DNA from: JADGGM01 sp025449955
Lineage (GTDB): Bacteria; Gemmatimonadota; Gemmatimonadetes; Gemmatimonadales; Gemmatimonadaceae
Direction of reading: 5' to 3'
DNA: 64,000 bases
Assembly (NCBI GenBank): GCA_036554285.1
Contig: DATBNO010000016.1
Span: 1 to 64,000, forward strand
Positions 44,721 through 53,876 of the stretch are shown in pieces. Both the position numbers and the translations under genes were made by a program. The notes under the pieces are model-generated. The model searched no databases. It saw nothing but the letters and a program-made list of their open reading frames with translations, and was not told where the DNA came from. Every line of letters starts with the position of its first letter. The stretch's first letter is position 1.

Positions 44721-46058
44721 ATGTCTCGGCGCCTTGGAAGCACTTCGGCAATTCGCGCTGCGAGTGTCGCGGCTGCGGTGGTGGCTGTGGTCGGTTGCAG
44801 TGATCGTTCGAATTCGATTATGGGTGTGACGCCGCCGGCGCAGACGCCGACCGTTCTTCCAACGGGGAACTTGGGCGTCGTGATGGGTTCGGTTGACGAA
44901 AACGGCAACGTTACGTTGACGCCGTTGCAGGGTGGCGCGGGCGATGTAGCCCCCGGTATCGACGGGCAGATTTATGGCACACAGAACGTCAACGTTCGCG
45001 TGTACGCAGCGGCAGCGACGGTGACCACTGTGGGTACTAAGAAGACGTGGACGATGAAGTTTGGAGTGCGGAACTTTCTTTCGTTTCCTATCGGCAGCAA
45101 CCAAGCTGGTCCAGTTCCGACGGACACGACCGGCGTGTTCCTCGCGGTGATCAGCGGGCCGACTGTGACGCAGACTTCGGGCACCTGCTCTCCTCCTTGC
45201 GCGATGCAGGTTGCGACCTTCGACGGCACGGGAACGTTTACCGCGCCTAACCAGCCGTATGTCCACTGGACCGAACGGCTGTCGGCCAAACAAGTCGTGG
45301 CGAGCACGGACACCGTCAGCCAGCGCCGTACGATTGCGTTCACGTCTCCGCTCCAGGTAACCAATTTCACGTTCTTTCTAATCGTTGGGGCGGATTGGCC
45401 GGCGCCAAACCAGACTGTTTGGTCCCTCTTTTATAATGCTCCGACGGACTCTGCCGCCGATCAGCACGCGAAGCCGCTGTGGCGCACGGGTAGCATGTCG
45501 CCGTTTGGCGAAGCGTCCGAGGTCTGGTCTCAAGCAGCCGGCGTGGATTCCCTCGAGGTGACCAACGCGAAGGACTACTACCTTTTTAGACGTGACTCCC
45601 TTGCCCCGGCAACGCCAGCGTACATCGAGGCTCGCGTAGCAAAGTTGGCGAGCAATCAGGGTACGGCGCGTCCCGAAACTGTCTTTGGTTTTTTGGACGG
45701 TACGCGAATGGCTGCCATTGGGATTACCAATGCGGACGTTGGATTTGTCCAGTACGCTTTTCTAGGTGGCGGCTTTCATATTCCCCAAGCGCAATTCATA
45801 AGCGGCGTGTCGCAATTTGCTGTGAGTGCGTCGACTGCCCACACTTATCTTCTGAGAAAGTTCGGGACCGACAGTGTGGTTCTATTGGTGGACGGCACGC
45901 GCAGGCTCAAGGCCAAGTACTCGCAGCTTCCCAAAGGTGCTCAGATCGCTACCTTCACAACGGGGCCTGCAGAGTTCTTTGGCGATGGAAGCGTATCGGG
46001 CAACGCGAACTCGGCGTGGAGTTTTGTGACTTACGGGATTGGCGCGTCGCAGCCGTAG
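44721..46058 (+). CDS. Large putative lipoprotein, unknown function
   Basis: 445 residues from the ATG at 44721 (GGGGAAG upstream). Signal with lipobox VVGC/SDRSN. The mature part is strand-rich, with TPVLP, TDTTGVFLAVISGP, a Cys pair GTCSPPCAM and many Thr/Val/Ser; the C-terminal half (about 290-440) contains YIEARVAKLASNQGT and DSVVLLVDGTRRLKA, like a carbohydrate-binding beta-sandwich but not assignable. Its local GC is visibly lower than the neighbours, with runs such as TTTTATAATG, so it may have been acquired. It precedes the RiPP-like operon by 108 bases, with a hairpin (46069-46099) between. Confidence 0.75.
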   Translation: MSRRLGSTSAIRAASVAAAVVAVVGCSDRSNSIMGVTPPAQTPTVLPTGNLGVVMGSVDENGNVTLTPLQGGAGDVAPGIDGQIYGTQNVNVRVYAAAATVTTVGTKKTWTMKFGVRNFLSFPIGSNQAGPVPTDTTGVFLAVISGPTVTQTSGTCSPPCAMQVATFDGTGTFTAPNQPYVHWTERLSAKQVVASTDTVSQRRTIAFTSPLQVTNFTFFLIVGADWPAPNQTVWSLFYNAPTDSAADQHAKPLWRTGSMSPFGEASEVWSQAAGVDSLEVTNAKDYYLFRRDSLAPATPAYIEARVAKLASNQGTARPETVFGFLDGTRMAAIGITNADVGFVQYAFLGGGFHIPQAQFISGVSQFAVSASTAHTYLLRKFGTDSVVLLVDGTRRLKAKYSQLPKGAQIATFTTGPAEFFGDGSVSGNANSAWSFVTYGIGASQP

Positions 46059-46068
46059 GCGCGCAAAT

Positions 46069-46099
46069 TGGGCGAGGTCTGGTGTGGCGGCCTCGCCCA
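46069..46099 (+). terminator. Hairpin between lipoprotein gene and RiPP-like operon
   Basis: TGGGCGAGG (46069-46077) pairs perfectly with CCTCGCCCA (46091-46099) around a 13-base loop. No T-run follows. It may be an intrinsic-like attenuator or only a 3' end. Confidence 0.45.
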
Positions 46100-46166
46100 G
46101 CAGTGCGTCTATGTTTGATAGCGGGTTACACTGCCGCTTGATCCCTCCTCCCTGGCATCCGATTCT

Positions 46167-46418
46167 ATGAGCTGGCAGACCGTCGAGCACGTGCACGACT
46201 TACAAGGTGGCCGTCGAAGGCCATGGGTCGCGCCGCGCCTCACGACGCACGAGTCGCTCACCGTTCTCACGCAGAACATTCTTGGAGCGGCCGCATTTGT
46301 GCTGATGCTACAGGGGATATCGTGCGGTCCAAAGGGTTGCGGCAGCGGAAATCCGGACATCCTGCCATCTCAGAGTCCGACTGTTCAGCCTGGCGGCGCG
46401 GGCCAGCCGCTGCCTTAG
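46167..46418 (+). CDS. RiPP-like precursor peptide with lasso-type leader motif
   Basis: An 83-residue peptide starting MSWQTVEHV. Residues 20-35 fit the lasso-leader pattern YxxPxLxxxGxxxxxT: W20, P23, L25, E29 (normally G) and T35, all at the right spacing. The part after T35 is unlike a lasso core: residues 38-51 are hydrophobic, C53 and C58 frame GPKG, and the tail is Pro/Gly/Gln-rich (NPDILPSQSPTVQPGG). No Asp or Glu stands at core position 7-9, so ring closure as in lasso peptides is not possible. The kinase gene begins on the next base after its stop. No Shine-Dalgarno is obvious. Confidence 0.6.
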   Translation: MSWQTVEHVHDLQGGRRRPWVAPRLTTHESLTVLTQNILGAAAFVLMLQGISCGPKGCGSGNPDILPSQSPTVQPGGAGQPLP

Positions 46419-47258
46419 ATGGCGACGTTGGTTTCTGCAGGCAAATCACAGGACGGGGGCGCGGCTGCTATGTGCGCTCCCGTTTTCACATCGGCAGAGT
46501 TAGGCGAGACGCGCTGGCGCTGCGGCCCGATCGATGGTGTGACGCAGGGTTCGATATCGCGCCTCGTGGACCCCGAGCACCGTGCTGAACTTCACCTTGT
46601 GCACGGCCGACTACAGCGCGGCCCAGGTTACAGCGCGGCTCCCCGGTCGGCAAGACAGGTGTTGGCGCGGGTGGGCGCAATGCTCAAACTCCGCGCACTC
46701 GGCCGTTACCATGTCCACGCCGCAGGCGTGCTCGCCCCCGATGGACGCGCATGGCTACTCACCGGGGCGAGCGGGTGCGGCAAGTCGACGCTCACGTATG
46801 CCCTCGCACGTCGCGGCTGGCCAGTGTTAGGCGACGACGGTGTGGTGCTGGAACAAAGCTCGGCTGGCGTCGTGGCGCACGCCTGGCGGAAACCACTGCA
46901 CGTGAGTATCGAACTCGCCGCCTGGTTTCCGGAGCTGCGTCAGTACCATCCGTTCGTCGACTGGCACGACAACCGTCACCGCGTATCGGTCGAGGCGAGC
47001 TATGCACGCCACGCAACTCTGGCCGGTGTCATCGTACTCGAGCGAGGGACGACAGATCGGTTGTCGCCCCTCGCACCCACGGCAGCCCTGGTCGCGCTAA
47101 TCCGCCAGTCGACATTCTTGCTTGTGACAGACACGTACAGCAGCGGGAACCTCGCCATGCTGCGCACGATGGTTGAAACCGTGCCGTGCTTCTCATTGCA
47201 GCACTCCTCAGAACAATTACAGCGTATTTCCGCTACCATCGTCGAGGCTGTCGCCTGA
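46419..47258 (+). CDS. HPr kinase-like protein
   Basis: A 279-residue protein with a C-terminal HprK-type kinase domain. The P-loop is LLTGASGCGKSTLTYAL (about residues 113-129), followed by GWPVLGDDGVVL. The N-terminal 90 residues are a small beta/alpha domain. Homologs occur in RiPP clusters, and some (ThcoK, PsmK) phosphorylate the C-terminal residue of lasso peptides; here the target would be the adjacent 83-residue peptide, which has Ser residues in its tail. Its stop overlaps the PqqD start (TGATG). Confidence 0.8.
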   Translation: MATLVSAGKSQDGGAAAMCAPVFTSAELGETRWRCGPIDGVTQGSISRLVDPEHRAELHLVHGRLQRGPGYSAAPRSARQVLARVGAMLKLRALGRYHVHAAGVLAPDGRAWLLTGASGCGKSTLTYALARRGWPVLGDDGVVLEQSSAGVVAHAWRKPLHVSIELAAWFPELRQYHPFVDWHDNRHRVSVEASYARHATLAGVIVLERGTTDRLSPLAPTAALVALIRQSTFLLVTDTYSSGNLAMLRTMVETVPCFSLQHSSEQLQRISATIVEAVA

Positions 47259-47524
47259 TGCGCTATCGCATTGCCTCCGATGCTCTATCGGCGTCGCTGA
47301 GTGACGGGGCGGTACTTCTGCACCTGCACACGAAGCGCTACTTCTCGTTGAACGACGCGGGCTCACGGATCTGGGCGCTACTCGAGCAGCGGTGCACTGA
47401 AGAGCAAATCACGAATACGCTCGTGGGTGAATATGAAGTCGACCAGGGCGAGGCCACACGAGCGGTGCATCAGCTGCTCGAGGATCTGCTGGCGGAACGG
47501 CTGATTGAGGCGGTCGGCCAGTGA
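47258..47524 (+). CDS. PqqD-family peptide recognition protein (RRE)
   Basis: 88 residues from the ATG overlapping the kinase stop. The pattern ASLSDGAVLLHLHTKRYFSLNDAGSRIWALLE, then a helix EEQITNTLVGEYEVD and RAVHQLLEDLLAERLIE, is that of PqqD and of the lasso B1 RRE: a winged-helix-like fold whose beta-strand edge holds the leader peptide. It should bind the leader motif of the 83-residue precursor. No B2 peptidase or asparagine-synthetase-like cyclase is near. Its stop overlaps the next start. Confidence 0.88.
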   Translation: MRYRIASDALSASLSDGAVLLHLHTKRYFSLNDAGSRIWALLEQRCTEEQITNTLVGEYEVDQGEATRAVHQLLEDLLAERLIEAVGQ

Positions 47525-48429
47525 TGAAAAGGTTGCGACCACTGGGATTCGCTTCGTTCGTGCTGTGCGCGCCAATCCTGCCTTCATGCTCAGGATCGGC
47601 CACGTCGCCAAAGGCCAGTTTGCCGACGTTTGTGTACGTCTCGGATGTGGATGGTCCGTCTCACCTCTATCTCTTCCGCAACGACAGCTCGATCCGGGTC
47701 ACCAACGACGCAGGCAACGACACCGATCCGCGCAGCGCGGGTGGTCTCCTGGTGTTCACTTCGGACCGCGACGGCAATCAGGAGGTCTACATCGCGGACA
47801 CGGCCGGTGCGGTGCAACACCGCGTGACTAACAATGCGGCGAACGATTTCGAGCCTGCCTTGAGTCCGCACGGCGACCAGATTGCGTTCGCCAGCAATCG
47901 CACGGGACTTCCGCGGATCTGGATCGTACCGGCACCTGCGCTTTCGGATACCGGGTTCCCGACTGCGACACAACTCGCGACCGGTTCCGACGTGACCGTG
48001 CCGGAGCAATCGCCCGCGTGGAGCCCCAACGGCTCGCAGATCGCATTCACATCGACTCGCACCGGTACTTCGCAGGTGTTCGTCGTTGCGTCGAGCGGAG
48101 GTGCGGCGGTCCAACTGAGCCACGAGGCTGGTGGCGCTTTTTCGCCGGTGTGGTCGGCGGACGGCAAGTCGGTCGTATACCAATCGAACACAGGCACGCC
48201 AACCATCGTGGAAGCGAACGTGAGCTCCGGTGCGGTCACTCCCGTGGCCAGCGATACCCTTGGCATCGGTGAGCCAACCTGCAGCGCGACGTTCTGCTTG
48301 GGTGTCACCAATCCGAACGACGTGTCAGGCGCGATCGTGTCGTTCCTCGTGTCGTCGCCAAAGAGCACGAGCGTGGTGCTGACACGCGCCAACAACGAAC
48401 GGCAGCCCGCGATCATCGTTGCTCCGTAA
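47524..48429 (+). CDS. TolB-like beta-propeller lipoprotein
   Basis: 301 residues from the ATG that overlaps the PqqD stop (TGATG). Signal with lipobox ILPSC/SGSAT. The mature part has WD40-like/PD40 repeats: LLVFTSDRDGNQEVYIAD, SPHGDQIAFASNRTGLPRIWIV, SPNGSQIAFTSTRTGTSQVFVV, a five- to six-bladed propeller. Family members sit in the envelope and bind proteins or glycans. Translational coupling to an RRE gene is unusual and suggests a role in the same pathway, for instance surface binding of the peptide. Confidence 0.85.
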   Translation: MKRLRPLGFASFVLCAPILPSCSGSATSPKASLPTFVYVSDVDGPSHLYLFRNDSSIRVTNDAGNDTDPRSAGGLLVFTSDRDGNQEVYIADTAGAVQHRVTNNAANDFEPALSPHGDQIAFASNRTGLPRIWIVPAPALSDTGFPTATQLATGSDVTVPEQSPAWSPNGSQIAFTSTRTGTSQVFVVASSGGAAVQLSHEAGGAFSPVWSADGKSVVYQSNTGTPTIVEANVSSGAVTPVASDTLGIGEPTCSATFCLGVTNPNDVSGAIVSFLVSSPKSTSVVLTRANNERQPAIIVAP

Positions 48430-48493
48430 GGCGCGCGTCGTAGATTGCAACGTGTGACGCGGGTCTTCGGGTTTTTCAGGCGCACGGTTTGAG

Positions 48494-48928
48494 GTGTGGT
48501 CGCCGGCGCTGTACAGCGTGGAGCGAGTGCACCTGCTCCAACTTCTTGTGTGGGGTGCGGCGAGCTTCGTAGTGGGTGCCGGCGTCTTTGCCGCGCTGCG
48601 GCTGCGGCGCGACGCTGCACCGCTCGCCACGTCGTTCGCGATCATGATGGTGCTGTGCGGGGCGGCGGAGTCGTGCTTCGCACTCGTTCGGTGGCACGGC
48701 CTCGGCGAACGGGACTTCGCCGGCGCGCTCCGGCTCACGACGCACGTGCGACTGGCCATCATCGCGGATCTCTGGTTGGTGGCCGGCGCCACGGTGCTCT
48801 TGTGGGCCGGTGTCGCGCTCCTCAAGCGTCTCGATGTGCTGGGCATCGCGGCGGCACTGGCGGCGCACGGCGGCGTCCTGTTCGTTCTCGATCGACTGTT
48901 CCTGGCGCGCCTCAGCAGCGGCGCCTAA
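48494..48928 (+). CDS. Small integral membrane protein
   Basis: A 144-residue protein from a GTG, with four hydrophobic segments (about 15-35, 45-65, 87-107 and 115-133) separated by short, Arg/His-containing loops. It does not match a family I know. The stop TAA lies in a GCCTAAC motif and the next gene follows after 23 bases. Confidence 0.65.
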   Translation: MWSPALYSVERVHLLQLLVWGAASFVVGAGVFAALRLRRDAAPLATSFAIMMVLCGAAESCFALVRWHGLGERDFAGALRLTTHVRLAIIADLWLVAGATVLLWAGVALLKRLDVLGIAAALAAHGGVLFVLDRLFLARLSSGA

Positions 48929-48951
48929 CGCAATGGCGGAGCACTGAATCC

Positions 48952-49452
48952 ATGGCTGAGGTGACCCTCGATCTGCGCGGCGTGTCGCGCCCGGCGGCAT
49001 ATGCCGAGCTCGGCGCGCATCTGGACGCCGTGCTGGAGGGCATCTCGGACCGCGTCGCGATCATGGCGACAATGGCGGCGGTGCTGCACCACTCCTTCGG
49101 CTTTCTGTGGACGGGATTCTACCAGGTGCTCGAGCCCGGACAGCACCTCGTCGTCGGCCCCTATCAAGGGACACTCGGCTGCCTAACGATAGAGTTCGGA
49201 CGCGGCGTGTGCGGGCGGGCGGCGGCGACGGGCCGGACGGTGGTGGTGCCCGACGTACGGGAGTTCGCCGACCACATCGCGTGCGATGCACGGTCGCGGT
49301 CGGAGATCGTCGTGCCGGTGTTCGACGATGCGCGCGCGTTGATCGCGGTGCTCGACATCGATGCCGACACGGTGCGGGCGTTCGGCGATCACGACGTGGC
49401 CGGTCTCGAGCGGCTGGTCAAGCGGTTTGCTCATTCGACGGTGCGCGCGTAG
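48952..49452 (+). CDS. msrC: Free methionine-(R)-sulfoxide reductase (GAF domain)
   Basis: 166 residues from the ATG at 48952. A single GAF domain of the fRMsr type: FLWTGFYQVLEPGQHLVVGPYQGTL-like segment, then the three reaction cysteines in GCLTIEF, GRGVCGRAA and DHIACDARSRSE. It reduces free methionine-R-sulfoxide with thioredoxin. An open frame runs far upstream in this frame but overlaps the membrane protein gene and has no similarity. The next gene starts on the base after its stop, so the two are coupled. Confidence 0.92.
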   Translation: MAEVTLDLRGVSRPAAYAELGAHLDAVLEGISDRVAIMATMAAVLHHSFGFLWTGFYQVLEPGQHLVVGPYQGTLGCLTIEFGRGVCGRAAATGRTVVVPDVREFADHIACDARSRSEIVVPVFDDARALIAVLDIDADTVRAFGDHDVAGLERLVKRFAHSTVRA

Positions 49453-50075
49453 ATGACCGGGTACTCGGATCCCATCAACCACGCGCTGGCCTTCGCGGCC
49501 AAGCATCACGACCAACAAGTGCGCCGCGGAACGCGCCTGCCCTATCTCACGGCCGCGCCTAACGTGGCGGTGATCCTGTCGCGCTACGATCGTGACGACG
49601 AGACCGTGGTGAGCGGTGTGCTGCGCGACGTGGTGCAGGACTACGTGCGCGACGGGTTTTCGGTCGAGATGCTGGAGGCGCGCATCGGCGAGAAGTTCGG
49701 CGCGGCGGTGCTGGCCGCACTGTTGGCCGTGGTGGAGCGACGCTACGACGCCCACGGCGTCGAGATGACAGCCGAGGAACGCCGAGCGGATCTCGTCGAC
49801 CGGCTGGCGGCCGCGGACGAGCGCGGGCGTTGGGTGATAGCGGCGGTGGTGGCGCACGCGGCGGGCACGCTGCTCGCCGACCTCACGAGGACGAGCTTTC
49901 CCGGCACCGTGTGGGCGTACGCGATCGACGGCGCCGGTCGCGAGAGCACGATGCAGTGGTTTCGCACCGTGCACCAACGGCTCGAGGCCGCGGGATTCGC
50001 GGCACCCATCATGGCCGAGTTGGGGGCGATGCTGTCGGCGTTAGGCGAGCGTTCCGCGCAACCAGGGCGCCGCGC

Positions 50076-50079
<4 letters not shown>
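49453..50079 (+). CDS. Degenerate RelA/SpoT-type HD-domain protein
   Basis: A 208-residue protein starting on the base after the msrC stop. The segment DPINHALAFAAKHHDQQVRRGTRLPYLTAAPNVAVIL, followed by VVSGVLRDVVQD, follows the ppGpp-hydrolase pattern (GTPYxxHPxxVAxxL, then LLHDxxED), but the histidine of HP is Ala and the HD pair is RD. Metal-dependent hydrolysis would be impaired unless the remaining His residues substitute. It may be a regulatory pseudoenzyme. Its TAA shares a GCCTAAC with the ispG stop on the other strand; the two genes overlap by 4 bases. Confidence 0.7.
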
Positions 50080-51326
<1,247 letters not shown>

Positions 51327-51423
51327 GCGCGAAAGCTAACGGGACTGCTGGGCGAAGGGATGCGCCGTTGGCCGGCGAGCGTGCGCGTCTGTCGCAGAAA
51401 TTCTACTCCTATGGAGCTGCCAC

Positions 51424-51867
51424 ATGGCTGAAGAATTGGAACATCCGCCGCGGGCCTACAACACGGAAGACGTGGCGACGCAGGCTCCAGCCCCGAAGAA
51501 ACGTCGCCTCAAGTGGAAGCGATACGTTGCCATGCTGTTCTTGATTCCGATTCTGCTCGTCGTGTTGTACGGCTGGTCGACACTGACCTTCTCGTACGGG
51601 CACGGCGAGCGTTCGGGTTACGTGCAGAAATTCGCGAAGGAAGGTTGGGTGTGTAAGACGTGGGAAGGCGAGTTAGCCATGGCGAACTTGCCGGGCACGA
51701 TGCCCCAGATCTTTCACTTCACCGTGCGTGACGGCACGGTCGCGAAACAGATCGAGCAGAACATGGGGAAGCGCGTTGCGCTCACGTTCGAGGAGCATCG
51801 CGGGGTTCCGACATCGTGTTTCGGGGACACCGAGTTTTACGTGACGTCGGCGCAAGTTGGGCAGTGA
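51424..51867 (+). CDS. Membrane-anchored small protein, unknown function
   Basis: A 147-residue protein. A basic stretch (KKRRLKWKRY) precedes one membrane helix (VAMLFLIPILLVVLYGW, about residues 36-52) and a globular domain of about 90 residues with VQKFAKEGWVCKTWEGEL, a second cysteine in PTSCFGD, and a strand-rich end. The two cysteines may form a disulphide. Related short proteins occur in Bacteroidetes-type genomes, but I know no function. It is followed by a strong hairpin (51957-51984) and then the second cold-shock unit. Confidence 0.7.
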   Translation: MAEELEHPPRAYNTEDVATQAPAPKKRRLKWKRYVAMLFLIPILLVVLYGWSTLTFSYGHGERSGYVQKFAKEGWVCKTWEGELAMANLPGTMPQIFHFTVRDGTVAKQIEQNMGKRVALTFEEHRGVPTSCFGDTEFYVTSAQVGQ

Positions 51868-51956
51868 CTGTCGGGGTGGGCGCAAGGGACGACCGGTATT
51901 GCCGGTTTAGGCCGGCATTCGTATATTCGTGCCCGCACCACCCGCATCTCCGTGCA

Positions 51957-51984
51957 GACCCGGGCGGCTCACCGCGCCCGGGTC
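51957..51984 (+). terminator. Hairpin terminator candidate downstream of the 51424 gene
   Basis: GACCCGGGC (51957-51965) pairs with GCCCGGGTC (51976-51984) around a 10-base loop; TTCCTGT follows, which is only weakly T-rich. Confidence 0.6.
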
Positions 51985-51999
51985 TTCCTGTATGCTGTC

Positions 52000-52032
52000 G
52001 GGAGGCGGGGAGGGGGGGAGGGGGGGAGGCGG
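52000..52032 (+). promoter_or_regulatory. G-quadruplex-capable tract upstream of the second cold-shock gene
   Basis: A 33-base run made of G-tracts separated by single A or AGGC/C breaks, with at least three runs of four to seven G. It lies about 140-170 bases upstream of the cold-shock start on the coding strand. If transcribed, it could fold into an RNA quadruplex. Its function, if any, is unknown. The 51868-52171 gap also holds the hairpin above, but no gene. Confidence 0.5.
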
Positions 52033-52171
52033 TAGCTCGGTACTGTGGGAGCGCTTGACGTGTCAAACGTGTGGCGACGCGGCACTGGGGCCCGCGCGCC
52101 CGTCGCGTGCGGTCAGGGTAAGGACACGAGTGTCCGGTCCCTCGACACGAGAAACCATTCCGGAGTTGGAC

Positions 52172-52381
52172 ATGCGTGTCACAGGCAAAGTGAAGTGGTT
52201 CAATGACGCCAAGGGGTATGGCTTCATCACTCCAGACAACGGCCAGAAGGACTGCTTCGTCCACTACAGCGCGATTCAGGGCAGCGGGTTCAAGACGCTG
52301 GCTGAGGGCGATGCGGTGGAGTTCGACATTGTCGAAGGGCAGAAGGGCCCGGCCGCCGAGAACGTCACGAAGCGGGAGTAA
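52172..52381 (+). CDS. Cold-shock domain protein
   Basis: A 69-residue CspA-type protein: MRVTGKVKWFNDAKGYGFI, RNP1 KGYGFI, and RNP2 modified to CFVHYSAI. It binds RNA. The ATG at 52172 fits the family start, with GGAG upstream; the frame is open upstream without similarity. It differs from the first cold-shock protein by about one third of its positions and has no TTGACA-type promoter like the first, so the two genes are likely to be regulated differently. A perfect terminator follows. Confidence 0.93.
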   Translation: MRVTGKVKWFNDAKGYGFITPDNGQKDCFVHYSAIQGSGFKTLAEGDAVEFDIVEGQKGPAAENVTKRE

Positions 52382-52406
52382 GCGATCGGTTCCATGCAGG
52401 CTCGCG

Positions 52407-52438
52407 AAACGGGGGACACCGTCTGGTGTCCCCCGTTT
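52407..52438 (+). terminator. Terminator of the second cold-shock gene
   Basis: A perfect 14-bp stem (AAACGGGGGACACC with GGTGTCCCCCGTTT, 4-base loop) lies 26 bases after the stop. Symmetry and the AAAC/GTTT ends allow it to act in both directions, also for argH on the minus strand. Confidence 0.85.
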
Positions 52439-52466
52439 GCGTTTCCGGTTGCCTAACGATGTGCGG

Positions 52467-53876
52467 CTAACACAGCGCGTCGTGCGCGGCGGCCATCTGT
52501 TCGCGCAAGGCGTTCGGCCCGGTGCCGCCTTCGACGTCGCGTCGCTCGACGGACGCAGCGGGCGAGAGGGCGTCGAACACATCGTCGGCGAACAGGGCGT
52601 GCGCGGTGAGGAACGACTTGAGCGGCAGCACGTGCAGCTCGACACCGCGCTGTTCGCTCTCGCGCACCAGCCGCCCAACGCTGGCGTGCGCCTCGCGGAA
52701 CGTGGCGCCCTTGCGCACGAGGTAGTCGGCGAGATCGGTGGCCATCATGGTGCTGGACAGCGCGGCGCGCATCCGATCGCTCCGGAACGTGATCTCGCCG
52801 AGCGCACCGGCGACGGCGGGCAGGACGAGGCGCATGGTGTCGACGGCGTCGAACAACGCGCGCTTGTCGTCTTGCAAGTCTTTGTTGTATCCGCTGGGCA
52901 GCCCTTTGAGCGTGGCCAGGAGCGCCGTGAGATCACCCAGGACGCGGGCGCTGGAGCCGCGCGCGAGCTCGAGCGCGTCCGGGTTGCGCTTCTGCGGCAT
53001 CATGCTGGAGCCCGTCGTGAACGCGTCACCGTACTGCACGAAGCCGAACTCGCTGGTGCCGTACAGCACCAGGTCTTCAGCGAGCCGCGAAAGGTGCGTG
53101 CCTAACAGCGCGATCGTGAACATCAACTCGGCGACGAAATCGCGGTCGCTCACGGCGTCGACGCTGTTTTGGCTCAGGCGGTCGAAGCCCAGGCTGCCCT
53201 GGAGCAGCACGCGCGAAACCGGGTACGCGCATCCGGCCACGGCGCCCGCGCCTAACGGAAGGCTGGCGGTGTCGCGCGCGGTGCGGGCCAACCGTCCGCG
53301 GTCGCGCTCCAGCGGCCAGAAATGCGACAGGATCCAGTGGGCGGCGGCGATCGGTTGGGCGCGCTGCATGTGCGTGTACGCTGGCATGAGCGTGCCGTCG
53401 TGCGCGAGCGTTTCGGCGTGGGCGAGCACAACGTGCTGGAGCTCGCGAACGTGGCCATCGAGGACGGCGCAGGCGTCCATCGCCCAGAGGCGCGTGGCGG
53501 TGGCCACCTGATCGTTCCGGCTGCGACCGGTGTGCAGCTTGGACGCGAGATCGCCGACTTCTTCGTGCAGCAGCCGGTCGATCATGGTGTGCACGTCTTC
53601 GTCGGACGCGACCGGCGTGGCGCCGGCGCGAAGGCGGGACGCGACCGCATCGAGCCCGCGCTCGAGACGCTGGCTCTCCTCCACCGTTAGGACTCCGGCG
53701 CTCCACAGCGCGACCGCCCACGCCTTGGACAGGCGCACGTCGAAGGGCCAGAGACGGAAGTCGACGCCAATGGATCGATTGAGGGCGTCGAGTGCCGGCG
53801 CGGTGTCACCGGCGAAGCGACCGCCCCACAGCTTGTGCGCGGTGGCGTCCGCTCCGACGAGCTTGAGCGACGTCAT
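52467..53876 (-). CDS. argH: Argininosuccinate lyase
   Basis: A 469-residue protein of normal length that splits argininosuccinate into arginine and fumarate, the last step of arginine synthesis. Family marks: KLWGGRFAGDTAP at the start, GRSRNDQVATATRLWAMD, the catalytic histidine region MPAYTHMQRAQPI, and the signature GSSMMPQKRNPD. The start overlaps the argG stop by 4 bases, so the two are coupled on the minus strand. Confidence 0.96.
   Translation of the reverse strand: MTSLKLVGADATAHKLWGGRFAGDTAPALDALNRSIGVDFRLWPFDVRLSKAWAVALWSAGVLTVEESQRLERGLDAVASRLRAGATPVASDEDVHTMIDRLLHEEVGDLASKLHTGRSRNDQVATATRLWAMDACAVLDGHVRELQHVVLAHAETLAHDGTLMPAYTHMQRAQPIAAAHWILSHFWPLERDRGRLARTARDTASLPLGAGAVAGCAYPVSRVLLQGSLGFDRLSQNSVDAVSDRDFVAELMFTIALLGTHLSRLAEDLVLYGTSEFGFVQYGDAFTTGSSMMPQKRNPDALELARGSSARVLGDLTALLATLKGLPSGYNKDLQDDKRALFDAVDTMRLVLPAVAGALGEITFRSDRMRAALSSTMMATDLADYLVRKGATFREAHASVGRLVRESEQRGVELHVLPLKSFLTAHALFADDVFDALSPAASVERRDVEGGTGPNALREQMAAAHDALC

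Noticed and set aside
46167..46418. Canonical lasso peptide
   Set aside because: The leader motif fits, but no Asp/Glu stands at core position 7-9 and no cyclase or B2 protease gene is nearby; only a RiPP-like call is made.
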